DNA of 64,000 bases from Ruminococcus sp. (GTDB taxonomy: Bacteria; Bacillota; Clostridia; Oscillospirales; Ruminococcaceae): NCBI GenBank assembly GCA_016288815.1, contig JAEELF010000037.1, positions 1-64,000 on the forward strand, given 5' to 3'. Below, one piece after another: positions 1 through 7,990 of this stretch. The notes beneath the pieces were generated by a model that did no database searches, was not told the origin of the DNA, and saw only the letters and a program-made list of their open reading frames with translations. The translations under genes and the position numbers were made by a program. How positions within the stretch are numbered: position 1 is the stretch's first letter; every line of letters begins with the position of its first letter.

Positions 1-1074
1 ACCGGTGACGCGCATCGCCTGATAAACGTAGGAACGTCCCGAGAGCGGGTCGCGGATAGCGCCGCCGAGGCAGGTCGCAGCACCGCCGAAGGGCTCGATC
101 TCGGTGGGGGGGTTGTGGGTCTCGTTCTTGAACATGAGGATCCAGTCCTCGAGCTCACCGTCGATATCGACCTTTATCTTTACGGAGCACGCATTTATCT
201 CCTCGCTCTCGTCGAGGTCGGGGAGAAGTCCGTCAGCCTTGAGCTTCTTGGCAGCAAGGGTACCGATGTCCATGAGGGTCACCGGCTTCTCGGTGCGTCC
301 GAGCTCCTCGCGCACATTGAGGTACATATCGTAGGTGTCCTTGATGTAGGGCGTGTCGATATTGACATTCTTCACGTTTGTGAGGAAGGTGGTGTGGCGG
401 CAGTGGTCGGACCAGTATGTATCTATCATGCGTATCTCGGTGATAGTGGGGTCACGCTTCTCGGTGTCGCGGAAATAATCCTGACAGAACTTGATGTCGT
501 CGTAGTCCATAGCGAGACCGAACTTGTCCACAAAGGCGTGCAGACCTGCGGAATTGAGCTGGATGAAGCCCTCGAGGGTCTCGACTGTGGTGGGTATCTC
601 ATAGTTGGTATCGAGGGTCTTGGGCTTTTCGAGGGAAGCCTCGCGGCTCTCGACGGGGTTGATTATGTAAGCCTTGAGCTTCGCGAACTCGTCATCGGTG
701 ATATTTCCGGAAACGATGTACACACGCGCATTTCTCACGCGGCAGCGCTCGCCCTGACGGAGTATCTGGATACACTGCTCACAGCTGTCGGCTCTCTGGT
801 CGAACTGACCGGGCAGGTACTCCACGGCGAATATCCTCTCGCCTGCTGCGGGAGCGGGGAGCTCGTCGTAAACGACGTCAACGGCAGGCTCGGAGAAGAC
901 CGTGCTTATCGCAGCCTTGAAGTCCTCCTCGCTGAGCTTGTCCGCGTCGTAGCGGTTGAGTATCCTGATATTGCTGACGCTCAGGCGCAGAGCGGTCTTG
1001 ACATCGCTCAGCACAGACTGCGCCTCAACGGCGAATTCAGGCTTTTTCTCGGCATATATCCTGTAAACTGACAT
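1..1074 (-). CDS. purL: Phosphoribosylformylglycinamidine synthase (FGAM synthase), N-terminal part, cut by window edge
   Basis: Fourth step of purine synthesis: FGAR plus glutamine and ATP gives FGAM. The 358 codons visible on the minus strand are open to the window edge, so the rest of the gene lies to the left. The start is the ATG at 1074, preceded by a GAAAGGAG ribosome site. Visible family motifs are PGQFDQRADSCEQC, the conserved YWSDHCRHTTF and FKNETHNPPTEIEPFGGAAT, which belong to the linker and first ATP-binding domain. The PurS-like N-terminus fused to these shows the large single-chain form used by clostridia. It starts 15 bases after the end of mtaB and is probably cotranscribed with it. 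Family assignment is certain; full length is not visible. Confidence 0.95.
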   Translation of the reverse strand, partial: MSVYRIYAEKKPEFAVEAQSVLSDVKTALRLSVSNIRILNRYDADKLSEEDFKAAISTVFSEPAVDVVYDELPAPAAGERIFAVEYLPGQFDQRADSCEQCIQILRQGERCRVRNARVYIVSGNITDDEFAKLKAYIINPVESREASLEKPKTLDTNYEIPTTVETLEGFIQLNSAGLHAFVDKFGLAMDYDDIKFCQDYFRDTEKRDPTITEIRMIDTYWSDHCRHTTFLTNVKNVNIDTPYIKDTYDMYLNVREELGRTEKPVTLMDIGTLAAKKLKADGLLPDLDESEEINACSVKIKVDIDGELEDWILMFKNETHNPPTEIEPFGGAATCLGGAIRDPLSGRSYVYQAMRVTG

Positions 1075-1088
1075 AGAAAAAACTCCTT

Positions 1089-2399
1089 TCAGATATTGTT
1101 CAAAATCGTCCCGAGGCAGTAGCCGGAACGGCTCTCTTCTATTGTAACACAAAAAATGCGATTACGCAAACTTTTTTCGGGAATTTTTCGTAAAGTTTTT
1201 ATTAAGGTGTAGTCCGGCGCGTGACCCTGGTGGAATTCCGCGGAGCTCTCCCTCTCGAACAGCACCGGGACGGTCCTCCCGACGAGCGAACGCAGGTACT
1301 TTTCCTCGGACTCCGCCGCCGCGCGGGACATCAGCTCCGCGCGCTCCGTCTTGACGCTCTCCGGGACCTGTCCGGACATACGGTCGGCAGCAGTCCCCTT
1401 TCTCCGTGAGTACCGGAAGACGTGTACCCTGCTGAAGCCAGCGCTTTTCACGAACTCCAGCGACTTAGCGAAGTCCTCGTCAGTCTCCTGCGGGAAGCCG
1501 ACCATGATATCGGTCGTGAAGGCGCATTCGGGGAAATACCGGCGTATCCGCGACATCAGCTCCGCGTACTCCTCAGCGGTGTAATGACGGTTCATCGCGC
1601 GGAGCGTCCGCGTGCAGCCGCTTTGCAGCGACAAATGGAACTGCGGACACATCTCCGGCAGCGCCGCAAGCCGTCCGAGCAGCTCGCCGGACATCATCTC
1701 CGGCTCGAGCGAACCAAGCCGCACACGCTCAATGCCGTCCGTCCGGGCGCAGACCTCCGCCGCGTCCGCGAGGGACAGACCCAGCTCCCGCCCGTAAAAC
1801 GCGAGGTTGATACCCGCGAGGACGATCTCCTGCCTGCCGCTTTGGGCTATTTTTCGGGCTTCGTCCTCGATGACGGCTATCGGCTTCGAGCGGGAGCGTC
1901 CCCGCGCGAAGGGTATCATGCAGTAGGAGCAGAACTGGTCGCAGCCGTCCTGTATCTTGAGAAAGGCACGGGTGTTATCCTCGAACGTCCCGAGCATCAG
2001 GCACTCGAAACCGTCCCCGCGCACATACTCCGGCACCGCGACCGTCCTGCTGCGGCTTTTCAGGCACTCCTCCACCAGCGCGGGAAGCTTCGCCCTGTCC
2101 TTGGTGCCGGTGATGATGTCCGCCTCGGAGAGCGACGCAGCCTCATCGGGATTCGCCTGCGGGTAGCACCCGGTGAGCGCAATGACTGCCTCCGGCAGTG
2201 CGGCGCGGGTCTTGCGGAGAGCCGCCAGAACACGGCTGTCACCGGAGGACGTGACCGTGCAGGAGTTTATCACGACGGCGTCCGCGCCGCCGCGCTCACC
2301 GGCAATGCCGAAGCCAGCCTCGCGGAAAGCGGACTTCATGCACTCGGTCTCGTATAGATTCACCTTGCAGCCGAAGCTGATAAAAAAGACGTTATACAT
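1089..2399 (-). CDS. mtaB: tRNA t6A37 methylthiotransferase MtaB (radical SAM)
   Basis: Adds a methylthio group to N6-threonylcarbamoyladenosine at position 37 of ANN-decoding tRNAs. The 436-residue protein has the three domains of the MiaB/MtaB family: an N-terminal domain with the cluster cysteines in FGCKVN, NSCTVT and TGCYPQ; a radical SAM core with the CX3CX2C motif (GCDQFCSYCMIPFARG, about residue 155); and a C-terminal TRAM-like segment around GHAPDYT. The FGCKVN signature and TGCYPQ favour MtaB over MiaB or RimO. The neighbour purL follows at 15 bases, so the pair may form one transcript. Confidence 0.9.
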   Translation of the reverse strand: MYNVFFISFGCKVNLYETECMKSAFREAGFGIAGERGGADAVVINSCTVTSSGDSRVLAALRKTRAALPEAVIALTGCYPQANPDEAASLSEADIITGTKDRAKLPALVEECLKSRSRTVAVPEYVRGDGFECLMLGTFEDNTRAFLKIQDGCDQFCSYCMIPFARGRSRSKPIAVIEDEARKIAQSGRQEIVLAGINLAFYGRELGLSLADAAEVCARTDGIERVRLGSLEPEMMSGELLGRLAALPEMCPQFHLSLQSGCTRTLRAMNRHYTAEEYAELMSRIRRYFPECAFTTDIMVGFPQETDEDFAKSLEFVKSAGFSRVHVFRYSRRKGTAADRMSGQVPESVKTERAELMSRAAAESEEKYLRSLVGRTVPVLFERESSAEFHQGHAPDYTLIKTLRKIPEKSLRNRIFCVTIEESRSGYCLGTILNNI

Positions 2400-2562
2400 A
2401 ATTCACCTTTTTATCACAGTATCCCCAACGTTTCGTCATGTTGAATCTGCACAAAAATCACAATAGATTTTTATGCATGATAAATAGTTATTCGTTGTGA
2501 ATAAAAAGAATAATGATGTGACGATTACAATTAAGTAAATCGACGAAAATACAGCAAAGCGC

Positions 2563-2591
2563 TTGACATCGGGGATTGGACGTGATATTAT
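2563..2591 (+). promoter_or_regulatory. Consensus sigma-A promoter for the HPr-like gene
   Basis: TTGACA at 2563-2568, a 17-base spacer and TATTAT at 2586-2591. It lies about 85 bases upstream of the HPr-like start codon. Confidence 0.8.
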
Positions 2592-2674
2592 ATACTTGCG
2601 GTCAGGAAGATGGACTGCAAAAAGAAATAAACAACAACACACGCCACAAAGACATCTGAACAGGAGGTAATCGT

Positions 2675-2905
2675 ATGACAAAGACAAAGGTATTTCTTCA
2701 GGCTATCAATGACGTAAAGGAATTCGTCACTATCGTTATGCATTACGATTTCGATATTGACCTCGTTTCCGGAAGATACGCTGTAGACGCAAAGTCAATC
2801 ATGGGTATTTTCAGCCTCGACCTCTCCAAGCCTATCGAGCTCGATGCTCACACAGATGACGCAGAGGATTTCTTAAAGAAGATCGACAAGTTCATCGTTA
2901 AGTAA
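2675..2905 (+). CDS. HPr-like protein without the phosphorylatable histidine
   Basis: A 76-residue protein with an AGGAGG site 6 bases before ATG. The central AKSIMGIFSLDLSKPIEL stretch matches the Ser46 region and following strand of HPr phosphocarriers (AKSIMG is the classical signature), and length and ending fit the fold. The N-terminal active-site loop that in HPr reads GLHARPA is replaced by sequence without histidine (NDVKEFVTIV), so it cannot accept phosphate from enzyme I at His15. The equivalent of Ser46 is kept, which suggests a Crh-like regulatory role; this is an inference. It is monocistronic, with its own consensus promoter and a strong terminator. Confidence 0.8.
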   Translation: MTKTKVFLQAINDVKEFVTIVMHYDFDIDLVSGRYAVDAKSIMGIFSLDLSKPIELDAHTDDAEDFLKKIDKFIVK

Positions 2906-2948
2906 GACATAACCAAGACGCACCCACAAAGAAGGAAAAGGAATTTAG

Positions 2949-2980
2949 GCTGCCGAAACAGTTCGGCAGCCGATTTTTTT
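2949..2980 (+). terminator. Rho-independent terminator of the HPr-like gene
   Basis: Ten-base-pair stem GGCTGCCGAA / TTCGGCAGCC with an ACAG loop, followed by a run of seven T. The stem end lies only about 10 bases from the stop codon of the convergent NERD gene. Confidence 0.85.
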
Positions 2981-2981
2981 A

Positions 2982-3602
2982 TCAGTCCCAGTCCTTTTTG
3001 CTGAACTTGTGCATGAACTTCCTGAACGGGTTCTTCACGAGGAGCCCGGAGAAGTAGTTGTAGAGGGCGTCCTGATTGCAGCCGGCGTCGGGGAGGCGCT
3101 CGTACATTCTCTCGAGCTCATCGAGCTTTATGCCGTAATCGCCGTCGAGGACGATGTCCTTGTCGGTGAAGACCACAGCCCCCGTGACGGGAACTCTGTC
3201 GAAGCCGCCCTTTTTGAGGTGGTGAGTGACGTTGTCGAGGTGGGTCTTGTTCTGGAGCTGGGGATTGTAGAGCTTATGCACCTTCAGACCGATGGTGTGG
3301 GTGAGCTTCTTGCCGCTGCCGGAGACCTTTCCGGAGATGCCCTTGGTCTCGACCACAAGCACGCCGAAACGTCCGAACACGAGGTGGTCTATCTCGCAGG
3401 TCTTGTTATAGAGCGGCAGGAAGGCGTTGTTGATGATACGCACCTTGTCTTTTTTGCCGAGCTTGGCGAGAGCCTTCGCGACCTTCTTCTCGGCAGCTCT
3501 GCCCTTGCGGTTGCCGGAGCTGAAATGCGAGCACAGCAGGGCGATGATGATGAGCAGCACTACAGCGGCTGCGGCGATGAGGATTATTTTTTTAGTTTCC
3601 AT
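2982..3602 (-). CDS. Membrane-anchored NERD-domain protein
   Basis: A 206-residue protein: one N-terminal membrane segment (about residues 5-25, hydrophobic IILIAAAAVVLLIIIALL), a basic linker, then a NERD (nuclease-related) domain. The domain shows the usual order: GRAAEKKVAKALAKL, then a NAFLP strand, EIDHLVFGRFGVLVVETK with the Asp and the Glu-x-Lys of the nuclease-like core, and a later conserved strand VTGAVVFTDKD. NERD proteins are related to Holliday-resolvase-type nucleases, but their cellular role is not established. The gene converges with the HPr-like gene. Confidence 0.8.
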   Translation of the reverse strand: METKKIILIAAAAVVLLIIIALLCSHFSSGNRKGRAAEKKVAKALAKLGKKDKVRIINNAFLPLYNKTCEIDHLVFGRFGVLVVETKGISGKVSGSGKKLTHTIGLKVHKLYNPQLQNKTHLDNVTHHLKKGGFDRVPVTGAVVFTDKDIVLDGDYGIKLDELERMYERLPDAGCNQDALYNYFSGLLVKNPFRKFMHKFSKKDWD

Positions 3603-3705
3603 AATTTACTCCCAAAAAAATGAATAAGATTGAGTCCGGAGCGCAATAATAGCTTCAGACGCTCAAAGCGTTACGAATAATCCCGAATAAAGAGGTGTTC
3701 TCAAT

Positions 3706-3921
3706 ATGTGGGACAAGATCGCACTTATCCTTCTGATAATCGGAGGGATAAACTGGGGACTGGTGGGTATATTCGAGTTTGACATGGTCGCGTGGCTTTT
3801 TGGCGGCGCGGCGAGCCTGCTTGCCAGAACGGTCTACATTCTTGTAGCGATCTCGGCGGTATGGTGCACGACACTGCTGTTCAGGCAGAGTGACGAACTC
3901 GCGATCAGTACCGAACACTGA
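3706..3921 (+). CDS. DUF378 small membrane protein
   Basis: A 71-residue protein with two predicted membrane helices (about residues 4-27 and 38-60) and the family motif GGINWGLVGIFEFDMVA. DUF378 proteins are short inner-membrane proteins of unknown function. An AAAGAGGTG ribosome site sits just before ATG. A 9-bp hairpin (3928-3958, AACGCTCCT/AGGAGCGTT) follows the stop codon and may help end the transcript. Confidence 0.85.
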   Translation: MWDKIALILLIIGGINWGLVGIFEFDMVAWLFGGAASLLARTVYILVAISAVWCTTLLFRQSDELAISTEH

Positions 3922-3980
3922 CCCCTCAACGCTCCTGTGAAGATGCCGTAGGAGCGTTACATAGCAGGGCAGCGCCCTGC

Positions 3981-4085
3981 ACGTCCGCACGTTGTCACTC
4001 GCAAGCTCGTTCACTCTCATTAAGGACGTCACTCGTACATCGCATACGGCGCAGGTGTCAGGTTTTAGGTGTAGGGGCGCCCCTG
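3981..4085. repeat. Dispersed intergenic repeat, copy 1
   Basis: A stretch of about 100 bases between the DUF378 gene and rpsR. It contains CACTCTCATTAAGGACG, CTCGTACATCGCATACGG, then AGGTGTCAGG and TAGGGGCGCCCCT. The same blocks, in the same or opposite orientation, recur at 8728-8950 (two tandem copies) and 17970-18070. Nothing in it looks coding. Confidence 0.7.
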
Positions 4086-4115
4086 CAAACGTCCCGCCGC
4101 ATAAGACCACATCAA

Positions 4116-4144
4116 AACAAAAAGGGAGACCTGCGTCTCCCTTT
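4116..4144 (-). terminator. Terminator of the rpsF-ssb-rpsR operon
   Basis: Stem AAAGGGAGAC / GTCTCCCTTT with a GCAG loop, read on the minus strand and followed by TTTTTGTTTT. It lies about 10 bases after the rpsR stop codon. Confidence 0.85.
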
Positions 4145-4152
4145 ATCATTTA

Positions 4153-4395
4153 TTAGTCGCTTACGTAAGGGAGAAGCGCAATGTGTCTTGCTCTCTTGAT
4201 AGCAACTGTGAGCTCGCGCTGATGGAAAGCGCAAGTACCTGTCACACGTCTGGGAAGGATCTTTGCTCTCTCAGTCATGCACTTTCTGAGCTTTGCAAGG
4301 TCCTTGTAGTCGATCCTCTCGATCCTGTCAGCGCAGAACATACAAACCTTCTTGCGCGGCTTCTTCGAGGGACGGGAATTTCTTTCCTTTTCCAT
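4153..4395 (-). CDS. rpsR: 30S ribosomal protein S18
   Basis: 80-residue ribosomal protein of the small-subunit platform. Family motifs are [22 protein letters not shown] and [18 protein letters not shown]. The N-terminal half has CMFC, as in many Firmicutes S18 proteins with paired cysteines. Last gene of the conserved rpsF-ssb-rpsR operon, 32 bases after ssb. Confidence 0.97.
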   Translation of the reverse strand: MEKERNSRPSKKPRKKVCMFCADRIERIDYKDLAKLRKCMTERAKILPRRVTGTCAFHQRELTVAIKRARHIALLPYVSD

Positions 4396-4427
4396 GACAT
4401 TTCCTCCTTCTCGATATAAAGTAGTAG

Positions 4428-4934
4428 TTAGAACGGAACGTCTCCGTCGCTGAGAATTTCTTCAAAATCGCTCATATTGCCGTAAGACATACTATCATTG
4501 TTGGCTGCGGGCTGCTGAGGAGCTGCCTGCTGCGCCGGAGCGGACTGATAGTTATTGTTCTGGTAGCCGTTATTCTGATAACCGCCGCCGTTGTTTCCGC
4601 CGCTTTCGCCCTTGGAGCCAACGAACTCGACATTGTCCACCTGAACGTCAGTAGTATAATGAGTAACGTCGGGGTGATTTCTGTCCTGGTAGTTGTTGTT
4701 CCTGAGAGAGCCCTCAACGAGGATCATCTTGCCCTTGCTGAAATAGCGCGAAACAAATTCAGCAGACTGTCTCCATGCGATACAGCTGATGAAATCAGCC
4801 TGTCTCTCGCCGGTGTTCTTGTCGGTGAAGCGCCTGTCCACAGCAACGGTGAACCTGCACGACGAAACTCCGCTCTGAGTCTGTCTGAGCTCAGGGTCTG
4901 CGGTAAGTCTGCCAACTAAAATAACCTTGTTCAT
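4428..4934 (-). CDS. ssb: Single-stranded DNA-binding protein
   Basis: 168 residues. The OB fold occupies about residues 1-108 (starts [17 protein letters not shown], with [14 protein letters not shown]). A Gly/Asn/Gln-rich disordered linker follows, and the acidic tip ends DGDVPF, the site that recruits replication and repair proteins. Its place between rpsF and rpsR marks it as the main cellular SSB and not a phage copy. Confidence 0.97.
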   Translation of the reverse strand: MNKVILVGRLTADPELRQTQSGVSSCRFTVAVDRRFTDKNTGERQADFISCIAWRQSAEFVSRYFSKGKMILVEGSLRNNNYQDRNHPDVTHYTTDVQVDNVEFVGSKGESGGNNGGGYQNNGYQNNNYQSAPAQQAAPQQPAANNDSMSYGNMSDFEEILSDGDVPF

Positions 4935-4964
4935 CTGACCGTCTCCTTAGTTAATGAAGTAGAA

Positions 4965-5261
4965 TTATTCAACAACAGTTACGAGCGAACGAAGAATGCC
5001 GTCAGTAATGTTGAGACGTCTGGAAAGCTCAGCCGGATACTCGGGAGCAGATGTGAAAGTATAGATCACATAGTAACCCTCTGTCTCGTCCTCGATCGGA
5101 TAAGCGAGCTTGCGCTTGCCCCACTCCTCGTTGACTTCAACAGCTTCGGCGTGTCTTTCGATCCTCTCCTTGAACTTCTCAATGAGAGCCTTCATGGGTT
5201 CCTCGCCGTTCTTGAGGCTGAAAACTACCATTACTTCATACTTAGCGGATACCTTTGCCAT
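4965..5261 (-). CDS. rpsF: 30S ribosomal protein S6
   Basis: 98 residues with the S6 motifs KYEVMVVFSLKNGEE, EEWGKRKLAYPIEDETEGYYV and the C-terminal LNITDGILRSLV. S6 pairs with S18 on the 30S platform, which explains the shared operon. The start codon has a strong AAGGAGGTG site. First gene of the operon behind a consensus promoter. Confidence 0.97.
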   Translation of the reverse strand: MAKVSAKYEVMVVFSLKNGEEPMKALIEKFKERIERHAEAVEVNEEWGKRKLAYPIEDETEGYYVIYTFTSAPEYPAELSRRLNITDGILRSLVTVVE

Positions 5262-5342
5262 TAATGTACACCTCCTTCTGGATCATGCCCGGCAACCTTC
5301 TGCGGGCAAGGATAAATGCACCGTTTCACACGATACTCGAAC

Positions 5343-5371
5343 ATTATAACATATTATTCCGGGCTTGTCAA
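5343..5371 (-). promoter_or_regulatory. Consensus promoter of rpsF-ssb-rpsR
   Basis: On the minus strand TTGACA (5371-5366), 17-base spacer, TATAAT (5348-5343). It matches the sigma-A consensus at all 12 positions, as expected for a ribosomal operon. The leader to rpsF is about 80 bases. Confidence 0.85.
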
Positions 5372-5387
5372 GAACTTTTTTAGAAAA

Positions 5388-5418
5388 TGAAAAAGCCGTC
5401 CTGACAGGGACGGCTTTA
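5388..5418 (-). terminator. Terminator of the dfx-rbr operon
   Basis: AAAGCCGTCC / GGACGGCTTT stem read on the minus strand, followed by TTTTCATTTT. It lies 6 bases after the rubrerythrin stop codon and just upstream of the rpsF promoter. Confidence 0.85.
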
Positions 5419-5423
5419 CTTCA

Positions 5424-5963
5424 TCAATAATTCTCGTTTCTGATCTCGAAGTAGCTCTGCGGATGAGCACATACCGGGCACATCTGCGGCGGGTTCGTAC
5501 CCACTACGATATGACCGCAGTTGCGGCACTCCCATACCTGCACGCTGCTCTTCTCGAACACCTGCTTGGTCTCGATGTTCTTGAGCAGTGCGCGGTAACG
5601 CTCCTCGTGAGCCTTCTCGATAGCGCCTACCATACGGAACTTAGCCGCGAGAGCCTTGAAGCCCTCCTCCTCGGCGGTCTTGGCGAAGGACTCGTACATA
5701 TCTGTCCACTCAAAGTTCTCGCCGTCGGCAGCAGCTGCGAGATTGTCGGTGGTAGCACCGATGCCCTCGAGCTCCTTGAACCACATCTTAGCGTGCTCCT
5801 TCTCGTTGTCGGCAGTCTTGAGGAAGATCTCGGCGATCTGCTCGTAGCCCTCCTTCTTCGCTACAGAAGCGAAATATGTATACTTGTTGCGAGCCTGGGA
5901 TTCGCCCGCGAATGCGTCCTTGAGGTTCTGCTCGGTCTTTGTTCCTGCGTATTTGTTAGCCAT
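5424..5963 (-). CDS. rbr: Rubrerythrin (NADH peroxidase type)
   Basis: 179 residues. An N-terminal ferritin-like di-iron domain carries the ExxR/ExxH ligand sets ([39 protein letters not shown]). A C-terminal rubredoxin-like domain has two CxxC pairs, ECRNCG and MCPVCAH. It reduces hydrogen peroxide in the cytoplasm of anaerobes. It is the second gene after the superoxide reductase, 19 bases apart: superoxide is converted to peroxide by the first enzyme and peroxide to water by this one. Confidence 0.95.
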   Translation of the reverse strand: MANKYAGTKTEQNLKDAFAGESQARNKYTYFASVAKKEGYEQIAEIFLKTADNEKEHAKMWFKELEGIGATTDNLAAAADGENFEWTDMYESFAKTAEEEGFKALAAKFRMVGAIEKAHEERYRALLKNIETKQVFEKSSVQVWECRNCGHIVVGTNPPQMCPVCAHPQSYFEIRNENY

Positions 5964-5982
5964 TGTGATTTTCCTCCTTGAT

Positions 5983-6339
5983 TCATGCTTTCCAGAGCTT
6001 GTGAAGATTGCAGTATGCGAAGACTTCTTCGACAGTCTCGCTGCCGATATCGAAGGTCGCCGACGGCTTGTCGCCAGCCTTCAGGTACTTGAAATACAGC
6101 CCCGCGTCGGTCTTCACGGCGATCCACTCGATAAAGTGCTCGGGGAGCATGGGGTGTTCAACAGAACCGACAGTAACGACAGCCTTGCCGTCCCCTGTCT
6201 GACAGACCGGGACGTGCTTTTCAGCAGCGGCGTCAGTAGTGCCTGCGACGAGTTCCTTTGCCGCCGCGGGAGCAGCCGCTCCGTTGATATTGGCAAGGAT
6301 AATGCCTGTGTCATCGTTGATGTAGAATTTCTGACTCAT
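5983..6339 (-). CDS. dfx: Superoxide reductase, desulfoferrodoxin type lacking the N-terminal iron centre
   Basis: 118 residues starting at the ATG at 6339, chosen because an AGAGGAGG site precedes it; an in-frame ATG further upstream has none. The iron-binding part is complete: EKHVPV (Glu, Lys, first His), [13 protein letters not shown] (two His) and the YCNLHKLWK ending with the axial Cys and last His. The N-terminal segment aligns with the small desulforedoxin domain (SQKFYI... then [10 protein letters not shown]), but all four iron cysteines are absent. This is the class III arrangement known in Treponema pallidum. Superoxide is reduced to peroxide, which the neighbouring rubrerythrin removes. 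Confidence 0.88.
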   Translation of the reverse strand: MSQKFYINDDTGIILANINGAAAPAAAKELVAGTTDAAAEKHVPVCQTGDGKAVVTVGSVEHPMLPEHFIEWIAVKTDAGLYFKYLKAGDKPSATFDIGSETVEEVFAYCNLHKLWKA

Positions 6340-6381
6340 GTTTATACCTCCTCTACAGAATCCGGTGTATCGCGTAAGATA

Positions 6382-6410
6382 ATTATATACAATTTCCACT
6401 AACTTGTCAA
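6382..6410 (-). promoter_or_regulatory. Consensus promoter of the dfx-rbr operon
   Basis: Minus-strand TTGACA (6410-6405), 17-base spacer, TATAAT (6387-6382), about 43 bases upstream of the dfx start. Confidence 0.85.
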
Positions 6411-6478
6411 TAGCAAATACGTTTGTTCATAAAAACTTTTTAATTCTCTGCCAACTCACGCAAATTCAGAAAAAAATA

Positions 6479-6507
6479 GTGACAAATCCCTCCGGACGTG
6501 CTATAAT
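6479..6507 (+). promoter_or_regulatory. Promoter of the flippase gene
   Basis: GTGACA (6479-6484), 17-base spacer, TATAAT (6502-6507). The -35 box differs by one base from consensus. It lies 35 bases before the flippase ATG. Confidence 0.7.
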
Positions 6508-6541
6508 GAAGTATATACACACTATTTTAATGGAGATAACG

Positions 6542-7972
6542 ATGAACAAATACAAAAAACTCGCGTTCAATACGATGATATTTGCGATAGGCAGCTTCGG
6601 GTCGAAGATACTCGTCATACTGCTTACCCGCCTTTACTCGCGCCACCTCGATCCCGCAAGTTCCGGCATAAAGGAGCTCCTCGAGCCGATGGCGCTGTTC
6701 CTCCAGCCGATATTCACCTTCGCGCTTCAGGAATACCTCATACGCTTCGGTCTTGACAAGAAGTATGACAAGCGCGAGGTCTTCACTACGTCCGGGCTGA
6801 TAACGCTCGCGGGCATGGCGCTCATGGCGTTCGTCGTCCCGCTGATAAGCAATATCCCCGCGCTCGACTTCATCAAGGGCTACACCGTCCTGCTCATCAT
6901 CTACGTCCTGACCTCCTCGCTGCGAATGCAGTGCCAGCAGTTCGTGCGCTCACGCGACATGGTCAAGCTCTTCTCCCTCGACGGGATTCTCGCCACCCTG
7001 ACCCTGTTCATCTTCAACATCCTCTTCATCGCGGGCTTCCACTGGGGAGTGCGCGGCTTCATGCTCGCAGTTATCCTCTCGGACTTCCTCTCCGCGGTAT
7101 TCCTGTTCCTCGTTGCAGACCTGAAGAACTTCGTATCCGCACGCTATTTCAGCAAGCCGCTCGCGCGCGAGATGATGAGGTTCGCTGCGCCGCTCATACC
7201 CACTATCGTCATGTGGACGATAACAAGCCTGTCCGACAGAATGTTCATCAGGGAAATGCACAGCGACCGCGTGCAGCTCGGTGAATCAGCCGTCGGTATC
7301 TACGGCTACGCGAACCGTATCCCCAACCTCATCTCAATGGTCTCGACTATCTTCTTCCAGGCGTGGAATATGTCCGCGATAACCGAGAACGACTCCAAGG
7401 ACCGCAGCATCTTCTACGAGCGCGTCTACAGCGCATACGAGGCAATGCTGTTCATCGCCTCCGCGGGGCTTCTCCTGCTGATAAAGCCTGTTACCGGCTT
7501 CTTTGTAGTCTCCACGACCTACTCCGAGTACGGCGAGGTCTACCTCTACGCTCCCGTGCTGATAGTCGCGGTGCTGTTCATGTGCCTCAACCAGTTCCTC
7601 GGCAGTATCTATTCCGCCACCAAGCACACGAAAAACAGCTTCTGGACGGCTCTCACAGCCTGCTCGGTGAACATCGTCATGAACATCTGCCTGATACCTG
7701 AGTGGGGCATCCAGGGCGCCGCGATAGCGACCTTCCTGAGCTACTACATCTGCTTCTGGGCGCGTATCATCGACGCCAGATACTACGTCCCCTTCCGCTT
7801 CAACGGCATCAAGTCGCTGCTGAACACGACAGCGCTGCTGCTGATGTGCTGCTTCGCGGTATTCCAGCCGAAGCTCCACTACCTCTGGCTGACCGTGCTT
7901 TTCGCGGCGATCGTCATCAGCAACTACAAAGCCCTGCTCATCACAGTAAAAAAGCTGCTCAGACGCGGCTGA
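6542..7972 (+). CDS. Polysaccharide/lipid-linked oligosaccharide flippase (Wzx/MATE-like)
   Basis: 476 residues from ATG 6542 with a GGAGA site; upstream in-frame starts would overlap the promoter. It is an integral membrane protein with some 12-14 predicted helices and the family opening FNTMIFAIGSFGSKILVILLTRLYSR, followed by a short charged loop and ELLEPMALFLQPIFTFALQEYLIRFG. Proteins of the MOP superfamily flip undecaprenyl-linked sugars or lipid II across the membrane. No glycosyltransferase genes adjoin it, so the substrate cannot be named. deoD follows at 18 bases and may be cotranscribed. Confidence 0.85.
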   Translation: MNKYKKLAFNTMIFAIGSFGSKILVILLTRLYSRHLDPASSGIKELLEPMALFLQPIFTFALQEYLIRFGLDKKYDKREVFTTSGLITLAGMALMAFVVPLISNIPALDFIKGYTVLLIIYVLTSSLRMQCQQFVRSRDMVKLFSLDGILATLTLFIFNILFIAGFHWGVRGFMLAVILSDFLSAVFLFLVADLKNFVSARYFSKPLAREMMRFAAPLIPTIVMWTITSLSDRMFIREMHSDRVQLGESAVGIYGYANRIPNLISMVSTIFFQAWNMSAITENDSKDRSIFYERVYSAYEAMLFIASAGLLLLIKPVTGFFVVSTTYSEYGEVYLYAPVLIVAVLFMCLNQFLGSIYSATKHTKNSFWTALTACSVNIVMNICLIPEWGIQGAAIATFLSYYICFWARIIDARYYVPFRFNGIKSLLNTTALLLMCCFAVFQPKLHYLWLTVLFAAIVISNYKALLITVKKLLRRG

Positions 7973-7990
7973 TATAAAGGAGGAATACCT

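Noticed and set aside
115-1071. Long plus-strand ORF of 318 codons at the left edge
   Set aside because: It is the antisense of purL; the minus strand shows clear FGAM synthase motifs, and GC-rich genes often leave long open antisense frames.
1422-2357. 311-codon plus-strand ORF
   Set aside because: Antisense of mtaB with no RBS and Arg/Ala-rich composition.
2436-2687. 83-codon minus-strand ORF with hydrophobic stretches
   Set aside because: It covers the promoter and RBS of the HPr-like gene and has no RBS of its own.
3655-4149. 164-codon minus-strand ORF
   Set aside because: It runs through the DUF378 gene, a dispersed repeat and the rpsR terminator.
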